Source: DATFWC01 sp045801465 (lineage in GTDB: Bacteria > Pseudomonadota > Alphaproteobacteria > Rhizobiales > Xanthobacteraceae). From it: DNA of 16,312 nt. The stretch is from the NCBI GenBank assembly GCA_045801465.1, contig JBJMSU010000201.1, positions 1-16,312 of the forward strand, read 5' to 3'. A model generated the notes under the pieces. That model saw nothing but the letters and a program-made list of their open reading frames with translations. It was not told the origin of the DNA and ran no database searches. The translations under genes were made by a program, and so were the position numbers. This document shows, piece after piece, positions 7,192-13,875 of the stretch; positions within the stretch are counted from its first letter, which is position 1, and every line of letters begins with the position of its first letter.

Positions 7192-7575
7192 TCAGGCAGG
7201 CAGAGGAGGCGCGCGGCTTCCCAAGCCGGCGCGGCAATAGCGATGCGCAATGAAGGGAAAAAGCGCGAATGCGATGCGCTCGGTTGGCGCGAGCGGCAGC
7301 AGCGCGAACAACGCCGCCACCACCAATGTGAGCAACAGGCCGGCGGCGGCGATGCAGATCTGGCACGGCTTCTGCGGCGGCGCAGTGCCGTCATCGGGCA
7401 CCGTCTGCGCGCCGTGCTCGGAGCAGATCACCATGGCGCCGACGAGCTCGACCGGAAAGTCGGCCGCGATGCGCTTGACCGGCACGGAGCAAAACATCCC
7501 GGTCACCAGGTTGCCGATCAGGGCAACGAGACCGAGCCAAGCGATCAACGCCCGATACTGCCGGATGGTCGCCAT
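7192..7575 (-). CDS. DUF2946 family membrane-associated protein
   Basis: This 127-residue protein has a hydrophobic N-terminal segment (about 9-29) and a second one (about 75-97). Between them lies a probable periplasmic section with Cys51-Ser-Glu-His54 and Cys71-Gln-Ile-Cys74. The MVICSEHG ... PCQICIAAAGLL arrangement is the pattern of DUF2946, small proteins often beside copper or TonB-linked genes in proteobacteria. The paired cysteines and His could bind a metal ion. The start is the ATG at 7573-7575; an in-frame GTG ten codons upstream (7603-7605) is possible but lies inside a candidate promoter. Neither has a good ribosome site, which fits a leaderless transcript. It is the first gene of the operon with the barrel and the PCu(A)C-like protein. 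Confidence 0.8.
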   Translation of the reverse strand: MATIRQYRALIAWLGLVALIGNLVTGMFCSVPVKRIAADFPVELVGAMVICSEHGAQTVPDDGTAPPQKPCQICIAAAGLLLTLVVAALFALLPLAPTERIAFALFPFIAHRYCRAGLGSRAPPLPA

Positions 7576-7581
7576 CGGAAC

Positions 7582-7610
7582 ACGATAGGGGCGGCCACGG
7601 TGCACGTCAA
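7582..7610 (-). promoter_or_regulatory. Candidate promoter of the metal operon
   Basis: On the minus strand TTGACG (7605-7610) is followed after exactly 17 bases by TATCGT (7582-7587). Six bases separate the -10 box from the ATG of the DUF2946 gene, so transcription would begin at or next to the start codon. Box quality and spacing are good; the call rests on sequence match and position only. Confidence 0.45.
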
Positions 7611-7679
7611 TTTCACGTACAGTAATCTTGATACTTCCGCATCGGTTGTGTCTTCGCCGCCACAGTGGCGGGTCTCACA

Positions 7680-9173
7680 TCACTCGCGGCTGGGGTAATT
7701 CGGGCTCTCGCGGGTGATCGTCACGTCGTGCACATGGCTTTCGCGCAAGGCCGCACCCGAGATGCGCAGGAAGCTCGCCTTCTGTTGAAACTCGCGCAGC
7801 GTTTTCGCCCCGACATAGCCCATCGATGCGCGAACGCCGCCGATGAGCTGATGCAGCACGGTGGCGACCGGGCCTTTGTAGGGCACTTGGCCTTCGACGC
7901 CCTCGGGCACGAGCTTCAACGAGTCCTGGATGTCCTGCTGGAAGTAGCGATCGGCCGAGCCGCGCGCCATGGCGCCGACCGAGCCCATGCCGCGATAGCT
8001 CTTGTAGGAGCGGCCCTGATACAGGAACACCTCGCCCGGCGTCTCGTCGGTGCCGGCAAGCAGCGAGCCGACCATGCCGCAATCGGCGCCCGCCGCGAGC
8101 GCCTTGGCGAGGTCGCCCGAATACTTGATGCCGCCGTCGGCGATCACCGGCGTGTCGCTGTCGCGCGCGACCGCAACGGTGTCGAAGAGGGCGGTGAGCT
8201 GCGGCACGCCGACGCCGGCCACGACGCGCGTGGTGCAGATCGAGCCCGGCCCGATGCCCACCTTGATGGCGTCGGCGCCGGAATCGATCAGGGCCTTGGC
8301 GCCGTCGGCGGTCGCCACGTTGCCGGCGACCACCTGCACCGCATTGGAGAGCCGCTTGATGCGGCTGACCGCCTCGAGCACGCGCAGCGAATGACCGTGC
8401 GCGGTGTCGACCACCACAAGGTCGACGCCCGCGTCGATCAGCCGCTCGGTGCGGGCAAAGCCGGCATCGCCGACGGTGGTGGCCGCCGCCACTCGCAGCC
8501 GCCCCTGTTCGTCCTTGCAGGCGTTCGGATTCGCCACCGATTTCTCGATGTCCTTTACGGTGATGAGCCCGACGCAGCGGTATTGCCCATCGACCACCAG
8601 CAGCTTCTCGATGCGGTGCTGATGCAGGAGGCGCTTGGCCTCGCCCTCACCAACGCCTTCGCGCACCGTGACGAGACCTTCCCTGGTCATCAGCTCGGCG
8701 ATCGGCTGCTTCGGGTCGGTGGCGAAGCGCACGTCGCGATTGGTGACGATGCCGACGAGCTTGCCGTTGCGGCTGCCGCCGGCGCTCTCGACCACCGGAA
8801 TGCCGGAGATGTTGTGCATGCGCATCAGCGTCAGCGCGTCGGCCAGCGTCGCGTCCGGATGAATGGTCACCGGATTGACCACCATGCCGGATTCGAACTT
8901 CTTGACCCGCCGCACCTGCTCGGCCTGCTCGTCCGGCTCCAGGTTGCGGTGGATGACGCCGATGCCGCCCGCCTGCGCCATGGCGATCGCCATCTTGGCC
9001 TCGGTGACGGTGTCCATGGCCGAGGCGATGATCGGGATGTTGAGGGGGATGGTGCGGCTGATGCGCGAGCGCACGTCCACGTCCGACGGCAGCACGTCGG
9101 AGGACCCCGGCTGCAGCAATACATCGTCGAAAGTGAGCGCCTCGCGCAGGCGCCCGTCGGAATTTGTCGCCAT
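7680..9173 (-). CDS. guaB: Inosine-5'-monophosphate dehydrogenase
   Basis: It oxidises IMP to XMP with NAD+ in the cytoplasm, the committed step of guanine nucleotide synthesis; GuaA then makes GMP. The 497 residues match the usual bacterial length. The (beta/alpha)8 barrel opens with LTFDDVLLQP and IPIIASAMDTVTE. Two CBS domains occupy about 97-210 (GIPVVES and RIEKLLVVDG are their cores). The catalytic loop GPGSICTTRVVAGVGVPQ carries Cys313. The phosphate and ribose site VIADGGIKYSGDLAKALAAGA follows, and the flap has the conserved Arg409-Tyr410 pair. The start is the ATG at 9171-9173 (MATNSDGRLREALTFDD), with AGGA nine bases or so upstream; the frame stays open further but the additional residues do not look like IMPDH. 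No missing key residue was seen. It faces the same way as guaA. Confidence 0.98.
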   Translation of the reverse strand: MATNSDGRLREALTFDDVLLQPGSSDVLPSDVDVRSRISRTIPLNIPIIASAMDTVTEAKMAIAMAQAGGIGVIHRNLEPDEQAEQVRRVKKFESGMVVNPVTIHPDATLADALTLMRMHNISGIPVVESAGGSRNGKLVGIVTNRDVRFATDPKQPIAELMTREGLVTVREGVGEGEAKRLLHQHRIEKLLVVDGQYRCVGLITVKDIEKSVANPNACKDEQGRLRVAAATTVGDAGFARTERLIDAGVDLVVVDTAHGHSLRVLEAVSRIKRLSNAVQVVAGNVATADGAKALIDSGADAIKVGIGPGSICTTRVVAGVGVPQLTALFDTVAVARDSDTPVIADGGIKYSGDLAKALAAGADCGMVGSLLAGTDETPGEVFLYQGRSYKSYRGMGSVGAMARGSADRYFQQDIQDSLKLVPEGVEGQVPYKGPVATVLHQLIGGVRASMGYVGAKTLREFQQKASFLRISGAALRESHVHDVTITRESPNYPSRE

Positions 9174-9391
9174 TGCCAACTTTATCCTACCGAGTACCGC
9201 CGGCTCAACCGTCTCCCTGCCGTTCTCCCCGCTGCCGAGTTGGCGCCGGGCGATAGCACAGCAAGACCAAAATTCATAGACGCCGGTCGATCGTGGTGCA
9301 CGAACGTAAGTCGTTGTGCCACTAACGAGCTGTCGCCAGCTCGGCTCCAAGCCGTAGTCGGCATGGAGCGTCAGCGAAATGCGGGGTCAGA

Positions 9392-9423
9392 CCCGGATTG
9401 CGCTTCGCTTCATCCGGGCTACG
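9392..9423. repeat. Short palindromic intergenic repeat (Bradyrhizobium-type)
   Basis: CCCGGAT (9392-9398) and ATCCGGG (9412-9418) flank TGCGCTTCGCTTC; the trailing CTACG completes a unit I recognise as a frequent intergenic repeat in Bradyrhizobium-like genomes. It lies seven bases beyond the stop of the PMP3-like gene and could fold at the end of its transcript. The rest of the 9174-9429 gap holds no gene; it should carry the guaB promoter but I could not pick one convincingly. Confidence 0.6.
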
Positions 9424-9429
9424 ACGCAC

Positions 9430-9678
9430 CTACGGGCGCCAGCCCGGCGGCGGTCCGTGGCGCTCGATGGCGTCCACCAGCTCGCGATGCTTGCGATCCT
9501 CGCGCTTCATATACACGGCGATGATCGCGTGAATGGAGGGGACCAGGAACAGTACTGGGAAGATCAATCCCAACAGGATGCAGGGAACGATCAGGACAAA
9601 ATTGACCAACGCCGAGAACGGCTGCCCGTTGAGAAGAAGCCCGAGCGGCGGCACGAGAGCGGCAAGGATATAGATCAT
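9430..9678 (-). CDS. PMP3/YqaE family small membrane protein
   Basis: An 82-residue protein with two membrane helices (about 2-17 and 24-48) in the PMP3/YqaE arrangement: IYILAALVPPLGLLLNGQP, then FSALVNFVLIVPCILLGLIFPVL, then VPSIHAIIAVYMK. Family members affect membrane potential or ion balance under salt and cold stress in yeast, plants and bacteria; the precise action in bacteria is unknown. Compared with the usual 50-55 residues, this one has a charged 25-residue C-terminal tail (KREDRKHRELVDAIERHGPPPGW). The start is the ATG at 9676-9678, with GGAG in a suitable position; an in-frame ATG 11 codons upstream lacks a ribosome site. It is divergent from the glutathione transferase gene. Confidence 0.85.
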   Translation of the reverse strand: MIYILAALVPPLGLLLNGQPFSALVNFVLIVPCILLGLIFPVLFLVPSIHAIIAVYMKREDRKHRELVDAIERHGPPPGWRP

Positions 9679-9834
9679 CGGTGTCGGCTCCAGCGCGAAT
9701 GCGCCGTACATGTAGGAGCGCCGGGCCGTTTCGCAACGCGTTGACGGTTTCCCGAGTCGACGCTCGCCTCTCTTTCAGGCTAGTGAGGCCCTCTCGCACC
9801 ATCCGACCACACGCCATGTGAAGGATTCCAGACC

Positions 9835-10464
9835 GTGATCGACCTTTACACCTGGACCACGCCCAACGGGCGCAAGGCTTCGATTGCCCTCGAAGAGCTC
9901 GGCCTGCCCTACCAGGCGCACCCCATCGACATTTCCAAGGACGAGCAGTTCAAGCCGGAATTTCTCCAAATCAGCCCCAACAACCGCATCCCGGCGATCG
10001 TCGACCGCGATGCCGGCATGAGCCTGATGGAGTCGGGGGCGATCCTCATCTATCTGGCGGACAAGACCGGCAAGCTCCTGCCCAAGGACGGTGAGCCGCG
10101 TTATCGCGTGCTCGAATGGCTGATGTGGCAGATGGGCGGACCCGGCCCCATGCTCGGCCAGGTCCACCACTTCGTGAAATACAACAAGGGCAAGGCGCCC
10201 TACGCGGAGGAGCGCTACCTCAAGGAGGCGCACCGCCTCTACGGCGTGCTGGACAAGCGGCTTGCCGACCGCGAGTTCGTCGCCGACGCTTATTCCATCG
10301 CCGATATCGCCACCTGGCCGTGGATCTCGCGATTCGAGTGGCAGACGATCGACATGAGCCAGTATCCCAACGTCAAGCGCTGGTACACGAGCATCGCCAA
10401 TCGGCCGGCGGTGCAGAAGGGCTACAAGGTGCCGAAGGACGTCGGCGATATCCCGATGCCGTGA
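9835..10464 (+). CDS. Glutathione S-transferase, Ure2p/YfcG-like
   Basis: A 209-residue cytosolic glutathione transferase. The N-terminal thioredoxin-fold half begins MIDLYTWTTPNGRKASIALEE, where Thr9 and Asn11 match the active-site TxN region of the YfcG (Nu-class) proteins, which act as disulfide-bond reductases with glutathione. RIPAIVD contains the cis-proline, and MESGAILIYLAD holds the Glu66-Ser67 pair that binds the glutathione gamma-glutamate. The helical C-terminal half includes the N-capping box SIADIAT and a final YPNVKRWYTSIANRPAVQKGY. The start is GTG at 9835, supported by AAGGA nine bases upstream and by the fold starting immediately. The MFS gene follows after eight bases, so the two are probably one transcript. 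Natural substrate unknown. Confidence 0.93.
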   Translation: MIDLYTWTTPNGRKASIALEELGLPYQAHPIDISKDEQFKPEFLQISPNNRIPAIVDRDAGMSLMESGAILIYLADKTGKLLPKDGEPRYRVLEWLMWQMGGPGPMLGQVHHFVKYNKGKAPYAEERYLKEAHRLYGVLDKRLADREFVADAYSIADIATWPWISRFEWQTIDMSQYPNVKRWYTSIANRPAVQKGYKVPKDVGDIPMP

Positions 10465-10472
10465 CGTCGGGC

Positions 10473-11891
10473 ATGACCACCGACCGCCTGGTGCCGCTCA
10501 TCATTGCGGTCGCGCTGTTCATGGAGAACATGGACTCGACCGTGATCGCCACCTCGCTGCCGGCGATCGCGGCCGATATCGGCACCAGCCCGCTCGCGCT
10601 CAAGCTCGCCGTCACCTGCTACCTGCTCTCGCTCGCCATCTTCATCCCGGCGAGCGGCTGGACCGCCGACCGGTTCGGCGCGCGCACGGTGTTCCGCGCC
10701 GCCATCGCGGTGTTCGTCGCAGGCTCGATCGGCTGCGCGCTCGCGAGCTCGCTCACCGGGTTCGTGGTGGCGCGCATCGTGCAAGGCATCGGCGGCGCCA
10801 TGATGACGCCGGTCGGCCGCCTCATCCTGGTGCGCACCATCGACCGCCGCGCATTGCTCGGCGCCATGGTGTGGGTGACCATGCCGGCCCTGATCGGCCC
10901 GATCATCGGGCCGCCGGTCGGCGGCTTCATCACCACCTACTTCACCTGGCACTGGATCTTCCTCATCAACGTGCCGATCGGGCTCGTCGGCATCGTGCTG
11001 GTGACGCGCTACATCGAGAACGTCCGCGTCGCAGCGCCGCCGCCGTTCGATTTTTCCGGCATGGTGCTCGCCGGGCTCGGCGTGGGAGGACTGGCGTTCG
11101 GGCTGTCGGTGCTCGGCCTCGACTATCTGCCATGGCCGGTGATCGCCGCGCTGATCGGCGGCGGGGCGGCGGCATCGGCCGCCTACGTGGTGCACGCACG
11201 GCGCACGCCGGATCCCGTGCTGGATCTGTCGCTGCTGTCGATAACGACCTTTCGCGCCAGCATCGTCGGCGGCTTCCTGTTTCGCCTGGGCGTCGGCGCC
11301 CTCCCGTTCCTGCTGCCGCTGCTCCTGCAGATCGGCTTCAAGCTGACACCGTTCCAGTCCGGGCTCATCACGTTCTGCTCCGCGCTCGGCGCCTTGGCGA
11401 TGAAAACTGCCGTCACCAGGATCCTCAAGCTGTTCGGCTTCCGCACCGTGCTCAGCGTCAATGCCCTCGTCAGCTCCGCCTTCCTGGCGGCGTGCGCGGC
11501 ATTCACCCCCGGCACGCCGTTCACCGTGATGATGGCGATCCTGCTGGTCGGCGGCTTTTTCCGCTCGCTGGAATTCACCAGCGTCAACTCGATCGCCTAT
11601 GCGGACATCGAGCCGCAACGCGTCGGCCGCGCCACCGCCCTGGCGAGCGTCGCCCAACAGCTGGCGCTCTCGACCGGCGTCGCGCTCGGCGCGCTCGCGG
11701 TCGAACTGACGGTGCGGCTGAGGGGTGAAACCACGATCACGGCGCACGACTTTGCGCCCGCCTTTCTCATCGTCGCGGCGATCTCGGCGCTGTCCGCGCC
11801 GATCTTCTGGCGGCTTCCCGACAATGCCGGTGCGGAGCTCGCCGACCGCGCGCCAGCGCCGACCGAGCCTTCCGATCAGCGCGTGGGGTGA
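10473..11891 (+). CDS. MFS transporter, DHA2 (EmrB/QacA-like) drug:H+ antiporter family
   Basis: A 472-residue inner-membrane protein with about 14 hydrophobic helices, the DHA2 topology. Helix 1 carries MENMDSTVIATSLPAIA (Asp21), the DHA2 helix-1 motif. GWTADRFGARTVF after helix 2 is MFS motif A. ARIVQGIGGAMMTPVGRLIL holds motif B, with its Arg, and LIGPIIGPPVGGFI is the antiporter motif C. These imply proton-driven export of drugs or other small molecules; the substrate is not readable. The start is taken as the ATG at 10473; an in-frame GTG at 10461 overlapping the upstream stop (GTGA) is an alternative adding four residues. Neither has a strong ribosome site, which fits coupling to the glutathione transferase upstream. 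The tail after helix 14 is Ala/Pro-rich. Confidence 0.92.
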   Translation: MTTDRLVPLIIAVALFMENMDSTVIATSLPAIAADIGTSPLALKLAVTCYLLSLAIFIPASGWTADRFGARTVFRAAIAVFVAGSIGCALASSLTGFVVARIVQGIGGAMMTPVGRLILVRTIDRRALLGAMVWVTMPALIGPIIGPPVGGFITTYFTWHWIFLINVPIGLVGIVLVTRYIENVRVAAPPPFDFSGMVLAGLGVGGLAFGLSVLGLDYLPWPVIAALIGGGAAASAAYVVHARRTPDPVLDLSLLSITTFRASIVGGFLFRLGVGALPFLLPLLLQIGFKLTPFQSGLITFCSALGALAMKTAVTRILKLFGFRTVLSVNALVSSAFLAACAAFTPGTPFTVMMAILLVGGFFRSLEFTSVNSIAYADIEPQRVGRATALASVAQQLALSTGVALGALAVELTVRLRGETTITAHDFAPAFLIVAAISALSAPIFWRLPDNAGAELADRAPAPTEPSDQRVG

Positions 11892-11905
11892 GTGGATCGA
11901 AGGTA

Positions 11906-11923
11906 CCGTGCGGCTAAGCACGG
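11906..11923 (+). terminator. Possible hairpin downstream of the MFS gene
   Basis: CCGTGC (11906-11911) and GCACGG (11918-11923) form perfect 6-bp arms around GGCTAA, starting 14 bases after the MFS stop. There is no T-tract, so it may only be a 3'-end stabilising hairpin. Confidence 0.3.
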
Positions 11924-12165
11924 CGATGGCGAGCGCCGCGGCTCAGCGGGTACTCGTCCTGGCACGTGCTGCTCCCGCGAACCAGTCGAACGCTTTAAGT
12001 GCTATTTGCGGTTGTAGGCGCCAAGAGGCGCCCTGCATCGCCGCTGCACCCGCAATGTCGGGAAGAATACCGTCCCCAATGCGCACGCTACCTCGTGCCC
12101 GCCCGGCGCGAGCGGACTCAACGCAGAGTGCAAAAAAAATACCCAGCCGCCCGAACCCGCGTGGA

Positions 12166-12192
12166 CCCCTCGTACTTAGAAGATTCGAGGGG
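12166..12192 (+). promoter_or_regulatory. Hairpin in the probable leader of the peptide precursor
   Basis: CCCCTCG (12166-12172) and CGAGGGG (12186-12192) are perfect 7-bp arms around 13 bases. The hairpin ends 25 bases before the precursor's Shine-Dalgarno sequence, so it would lie in the 5' untranslated region if transcription begins upstream. It could stabilise the message or control ribosome access; this is inferred from position only. Confidence 0.35.
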
Positions 12193-12228
12193 CTGTTGTG
12201 TCTACCCTCCAACCAAAAGAGGATCACG

Positions 12229-12486
12229 ATGACCAACTTGCCAGAGATGATACCGCTGACGGACGCAGATCTTGACGCGGTAGCGGGCGGACAGGCGGTT
12301 GCGGCCGGCGGTCTCGTCAATATCGCTCTGAGCGACATCAACGTTGACGTTCTGCGGAACGCGCACATCGACGTCGACGTTGACGTCCCTGTGACCATCA
12401 GGGACGTCGCCATCTTGAACAACAACAACATCGGAGCGATCATCCAGGTGCTCGGAGGTGCGGCGGCTATCCTCCAGAGACAATAG
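12229..12486 (+). CDS. Double-glycine-leader peptide precursor (bacteriocin/microcin-like)
   Basis: This 85-residue precursor should be cut and exported by the C39 ABC transporter encoded downstream. The leader (1-21) ends in LTDADLDAVAGG, matching the double-glycine consensus: Leu at -12, Asp at -8, Leu at -7, Val at -4, Gly-Gly at -2/-1. The predicted core is residues 22-85, with no Cys, Lys, Glu or aromatic residue and only three Arg. Residues 36-60 alternate polar and hydrophobic (DINVDV, then HIDVDVDVPVTI). NNNN follows at 64-67, then an aliphatic, Gly/Ala-rich end (IGAIIQVLGGAAAILQ). Gly-Gly pairs also occur at 27-28 and 76-77. The ATG at 12229 has AGAGGA five bases upstream. The activity is unknown: a bacteriocin, signalling peptide or assembled extracellular peptide are all possible. 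The leader, transporter and fusion protein together make the precursor call strong. Confidence 0.85.
   Translation: MTNLPEMIPLTDADLDAVAGGQAVAAGGLVNIALSDINVDVLRNAHIDVDVDVPVTIRDVAILNNNNIGAIIQVLGGAAAILQRQ
12382..12408. repeat. Perfect inverted repeat inside the precursor gene
   Basis: GACGTCCCTG (12382-12391) and CAGGGACGTC (12399-12408) are perfect 10-bp arms around TGACCAT. The repeat lies within the codons for the DVPVTIRDV part of the core. In RNA it should form a stable hairpin in the coding region. It may be chance within a GACGTY-rich stretch or may slow ribosomes or shield the message. Confidence 0.55.
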
Positions 12487-12515
12487 GCGCTTTGCTCAAA
12501 GCTTAAGTGAACAGC

Positions 12516-12543
12516 GCTCCCGTCCGGCTGTGCGGACGGGAGC
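12516..12543 (+). terminator. Strong hairpin between precursor and export genes, no T-tract
   Basis: GCTCCCGTCCG (12516-12526) and CGGACGGGAGC (12533-12543) make perfect 11-bp arms around a six-base loop, 30 bases after the precursor stop. No T-run follows, so full intrinsic termination is doubtful; an intercistronic hairpin that favours precursor mRNA over the transporter genes is more likely. A smaller hairpin GCTTT/AAAGC (12489-12502) lies just before it. Confidence 0.6.
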
Positions 12544-12621
12544 CTGGATGCCTGTCACGCGCAAGGGGGCGGTCGGAGCCTGAATGGCTTCCAGCCGGCG
12601 GCCCCGGCATGGAATGCACCG

Positions 12622-13872
12622 ATGACCGCGCATCGTCTGTTGTTCCGTCAGGAAGCGATCGACTTCCAGAAGCATCACCGGCAATGGGGCAACGTGGGTG
12701 CGCTCCAGCCGCTGTCGACCAAAGTGACGACGTGGTTCCTGACGGGGATCACCGCGCTTTTGGCGGTCTTCCTCTTCTTTGCACAATATTCGCGGAAAGA
12801 AACGGCCGTGGGGTATCTGACCCCGACGCGCGGGACGGCGAAGATCTTCGCACCGCAGCGCGGGACCATCAAAGACGTCCACGTGAAAGAAGGGGAGACG
12901 GTGCAGGAGGGGCAAGCACTTCTGACGATCGAGACCAATCAGATTGCCGCTGATGGAATCGATGTAAATGCCACGCTGCTGGAGACGTTGCTCGCGCAAA
13001 AGGAGCTTCTTGCCAAGAACATTTCCGGAGAGGAGCAACGGACGGAATCCGAACGCGACCGCCTCAATTCTCTCATTCGCGGGCTGGAGTCGGAAATCCA
13101 AGAGCTCGAAGGGCAAATCAGGATCCAGAACGACCGGCTGCAAATAGCGGCGAGCGACCTTGCGGCCAGCGAACAACTGAAGTCGAAGGGCTTCGTGACG
13201 GCGTTGGAGTACAGGCGACGCCAGGCGCTGGTCCTCGAGCACAAGCAGGCGCTTGGCGCCCTCAATCAGCAGATCGCGTCGAGACGAAATCAGCTGACGG
13301 AAACACGCTTCACCTTGCGGCAGCTGCCTACGGTGATGGCGCAGAAGGTTCAGAACTTCCGCAACGAGCTTGCCGCGACCGAGCAGCGAATGACCGAGGT
13401 CAACGGGCGTCGTGCCTATGTTATTCGGGCCCCCGCCTCCGGACGCGTTTCAACATTGCAAGCGACAGTCGGGCAAATGGCCGAGCCGCAGCGGCTGCAG
13501 CTCGAGATCATTCCGGCGGGCGCGGTCATGCAGGCGGAGCTGTTCGTTCCGGCGCGCGGCATCGGCTTTGTGGAAGTGGGCCAGCCGGTCCGGATCCTCT
13601 ACGAAGCCTTCCCCTATCAGCATTTCGGCTCCTATCGAGGTCACGTTGTCAACGTCTCGCAAACAATTCTGACGCGCGCCGATGCGGCCGGACCGATCGA
13701 GGTCAAGGAGCCCGCCTACAGGGTCACCGCCGCCCTCGAGCAGTCGGAGATCACGGCGTATGGCAAAAAACTGAGCCTGCAGCCGGATATGCTGTTGAAG
13801 GCCGATATCATACTCGAGAATAGATCGCTCATGAGCTGGCTCATCAGTCCCATTCGCGGTGTTCGGATGTAA
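12622..13872 (+). CDS. HlyD/CvaA-family membrane-fusion (periplasmic adaptor) protein
   Basis: This 416-residue adaptor should link the inner-membrane ABC transporter to an outer-membrane channel during peptide export. It has a short cytoplasmic end, one transmembrane helix (about 36-54) and then a periplasmic body. A first biotinyl-lipoyl half lies at about 73-105 (FAPQRGTIKDVHVKEGETVQEGQALLTI). A coiled-coil hairpin with many Glu/Gln/Leu heptads spans about 115-262. The second lipoyl half follows (YVIRAPASGRVSTLQATVGQMA), and a beta-barrel section to the end contains VKEPAYRVTAAL. This order matches CvaA of the colicin V system. The ATG at 12622 is used, with a weak GGA eight bases upstream. 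The stop is three bases before the ABC gene, so both are surely one unit. No TolC-type partner is encoded in the window. Confidence 0.93.
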   Translation: MTAHRLLFRQEAIDFQKHHRQWGNVGALQPLSTKVTTWFLTGITALLAVFLFFAQYSRKETAVGYLTPTRGTAKIFAPQRGTIKDVHVKEGETVQEGQALLTIETNQIAADGIDVNATLLETLLAQKELLAKNISGEEQRTESERDRLNSLIRGLESEIQELEGQIRIQNDRLQIAASDLAASEQLKSKGFVTALEYRRRQALVLEHKQALGALNQQIASRRNQLTETRFTLRQLPTVMAQKVQNFRNELAATEQRMTEVNGRRAYVIRAPASGRVSTLQATVGQMAEPQRLQLEIIPAGAVMQAELFVPARGIGFVEVGQPVRILYEAFPYQHFGSYRGHVVNVSQTILTRADAAGPIEVKEPAYRVTAALEQSEITAYGKKLSLQPDMLLKADIILENRSLMSWLISPIRGVRM

Positions 13873-13875
13873 GCG

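Larger units (their letters stand above)
11892..12228. other. 337-base gap between the MFS gene and the peptide precursor
   Basis: I see no supportable gene here. The reading frame of the precursor stays open upstream through this region, but without a ribosome site or recognisable protein. Several perfect small hairpins occur: 11906-11923 (CCGTGC/GCACGG), 12017-12032 (GGCGCC/GGCGCC around AAGA) and 12166-12192. An eight-A run lies at 12132-12139. The gap probably ends the MFS transcript and contains the precursor promoter, but no -35/-10 pair is convincing. Confidence 0.5.

Noticed and set aside
9174..9350. Longer guaB start with about 59 extra residues
   Set aside because: IMP dehydrogenases begin shortly before the LTFDDVLLQP motif, as they do from the ATG at 9173; the extension has no family resemblance.
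9734..9743. Perfect palindrome CAACGCGTTG between the PMP3-like and glutathione transferase genes
   Set aside because: Its position suits an operator, and TTGACG begins at 9741, but a 10-base palindrome is weak evidence and no -10 box follows at proper spacing.
10422..11921. 499-codon minus-strand frame opposite the MFS gene
   Set aside because: Its composition is dominated by Arg, Asp, His and Ala, typical of the antisense of a membrane-protein gene; the sense strand has clear MFS motifs.
11725..12228. In-frame extension of the peptide precursor far upstream
   Set aside because: It overlaps the end of the MFS gene and is low-information sequence; the ATG at 12229 has a strong ribosome site and gives a normal Gly-Gly leader length.
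12307..12312. Second Gly-Gly pair (residues 27-28) as the real leader cleavage site
   Set aside because: The residues before it (QAVAAGG) lack the leader consensus at -4, -7, -8 and -12, which the pair at 20-21 satisfies.
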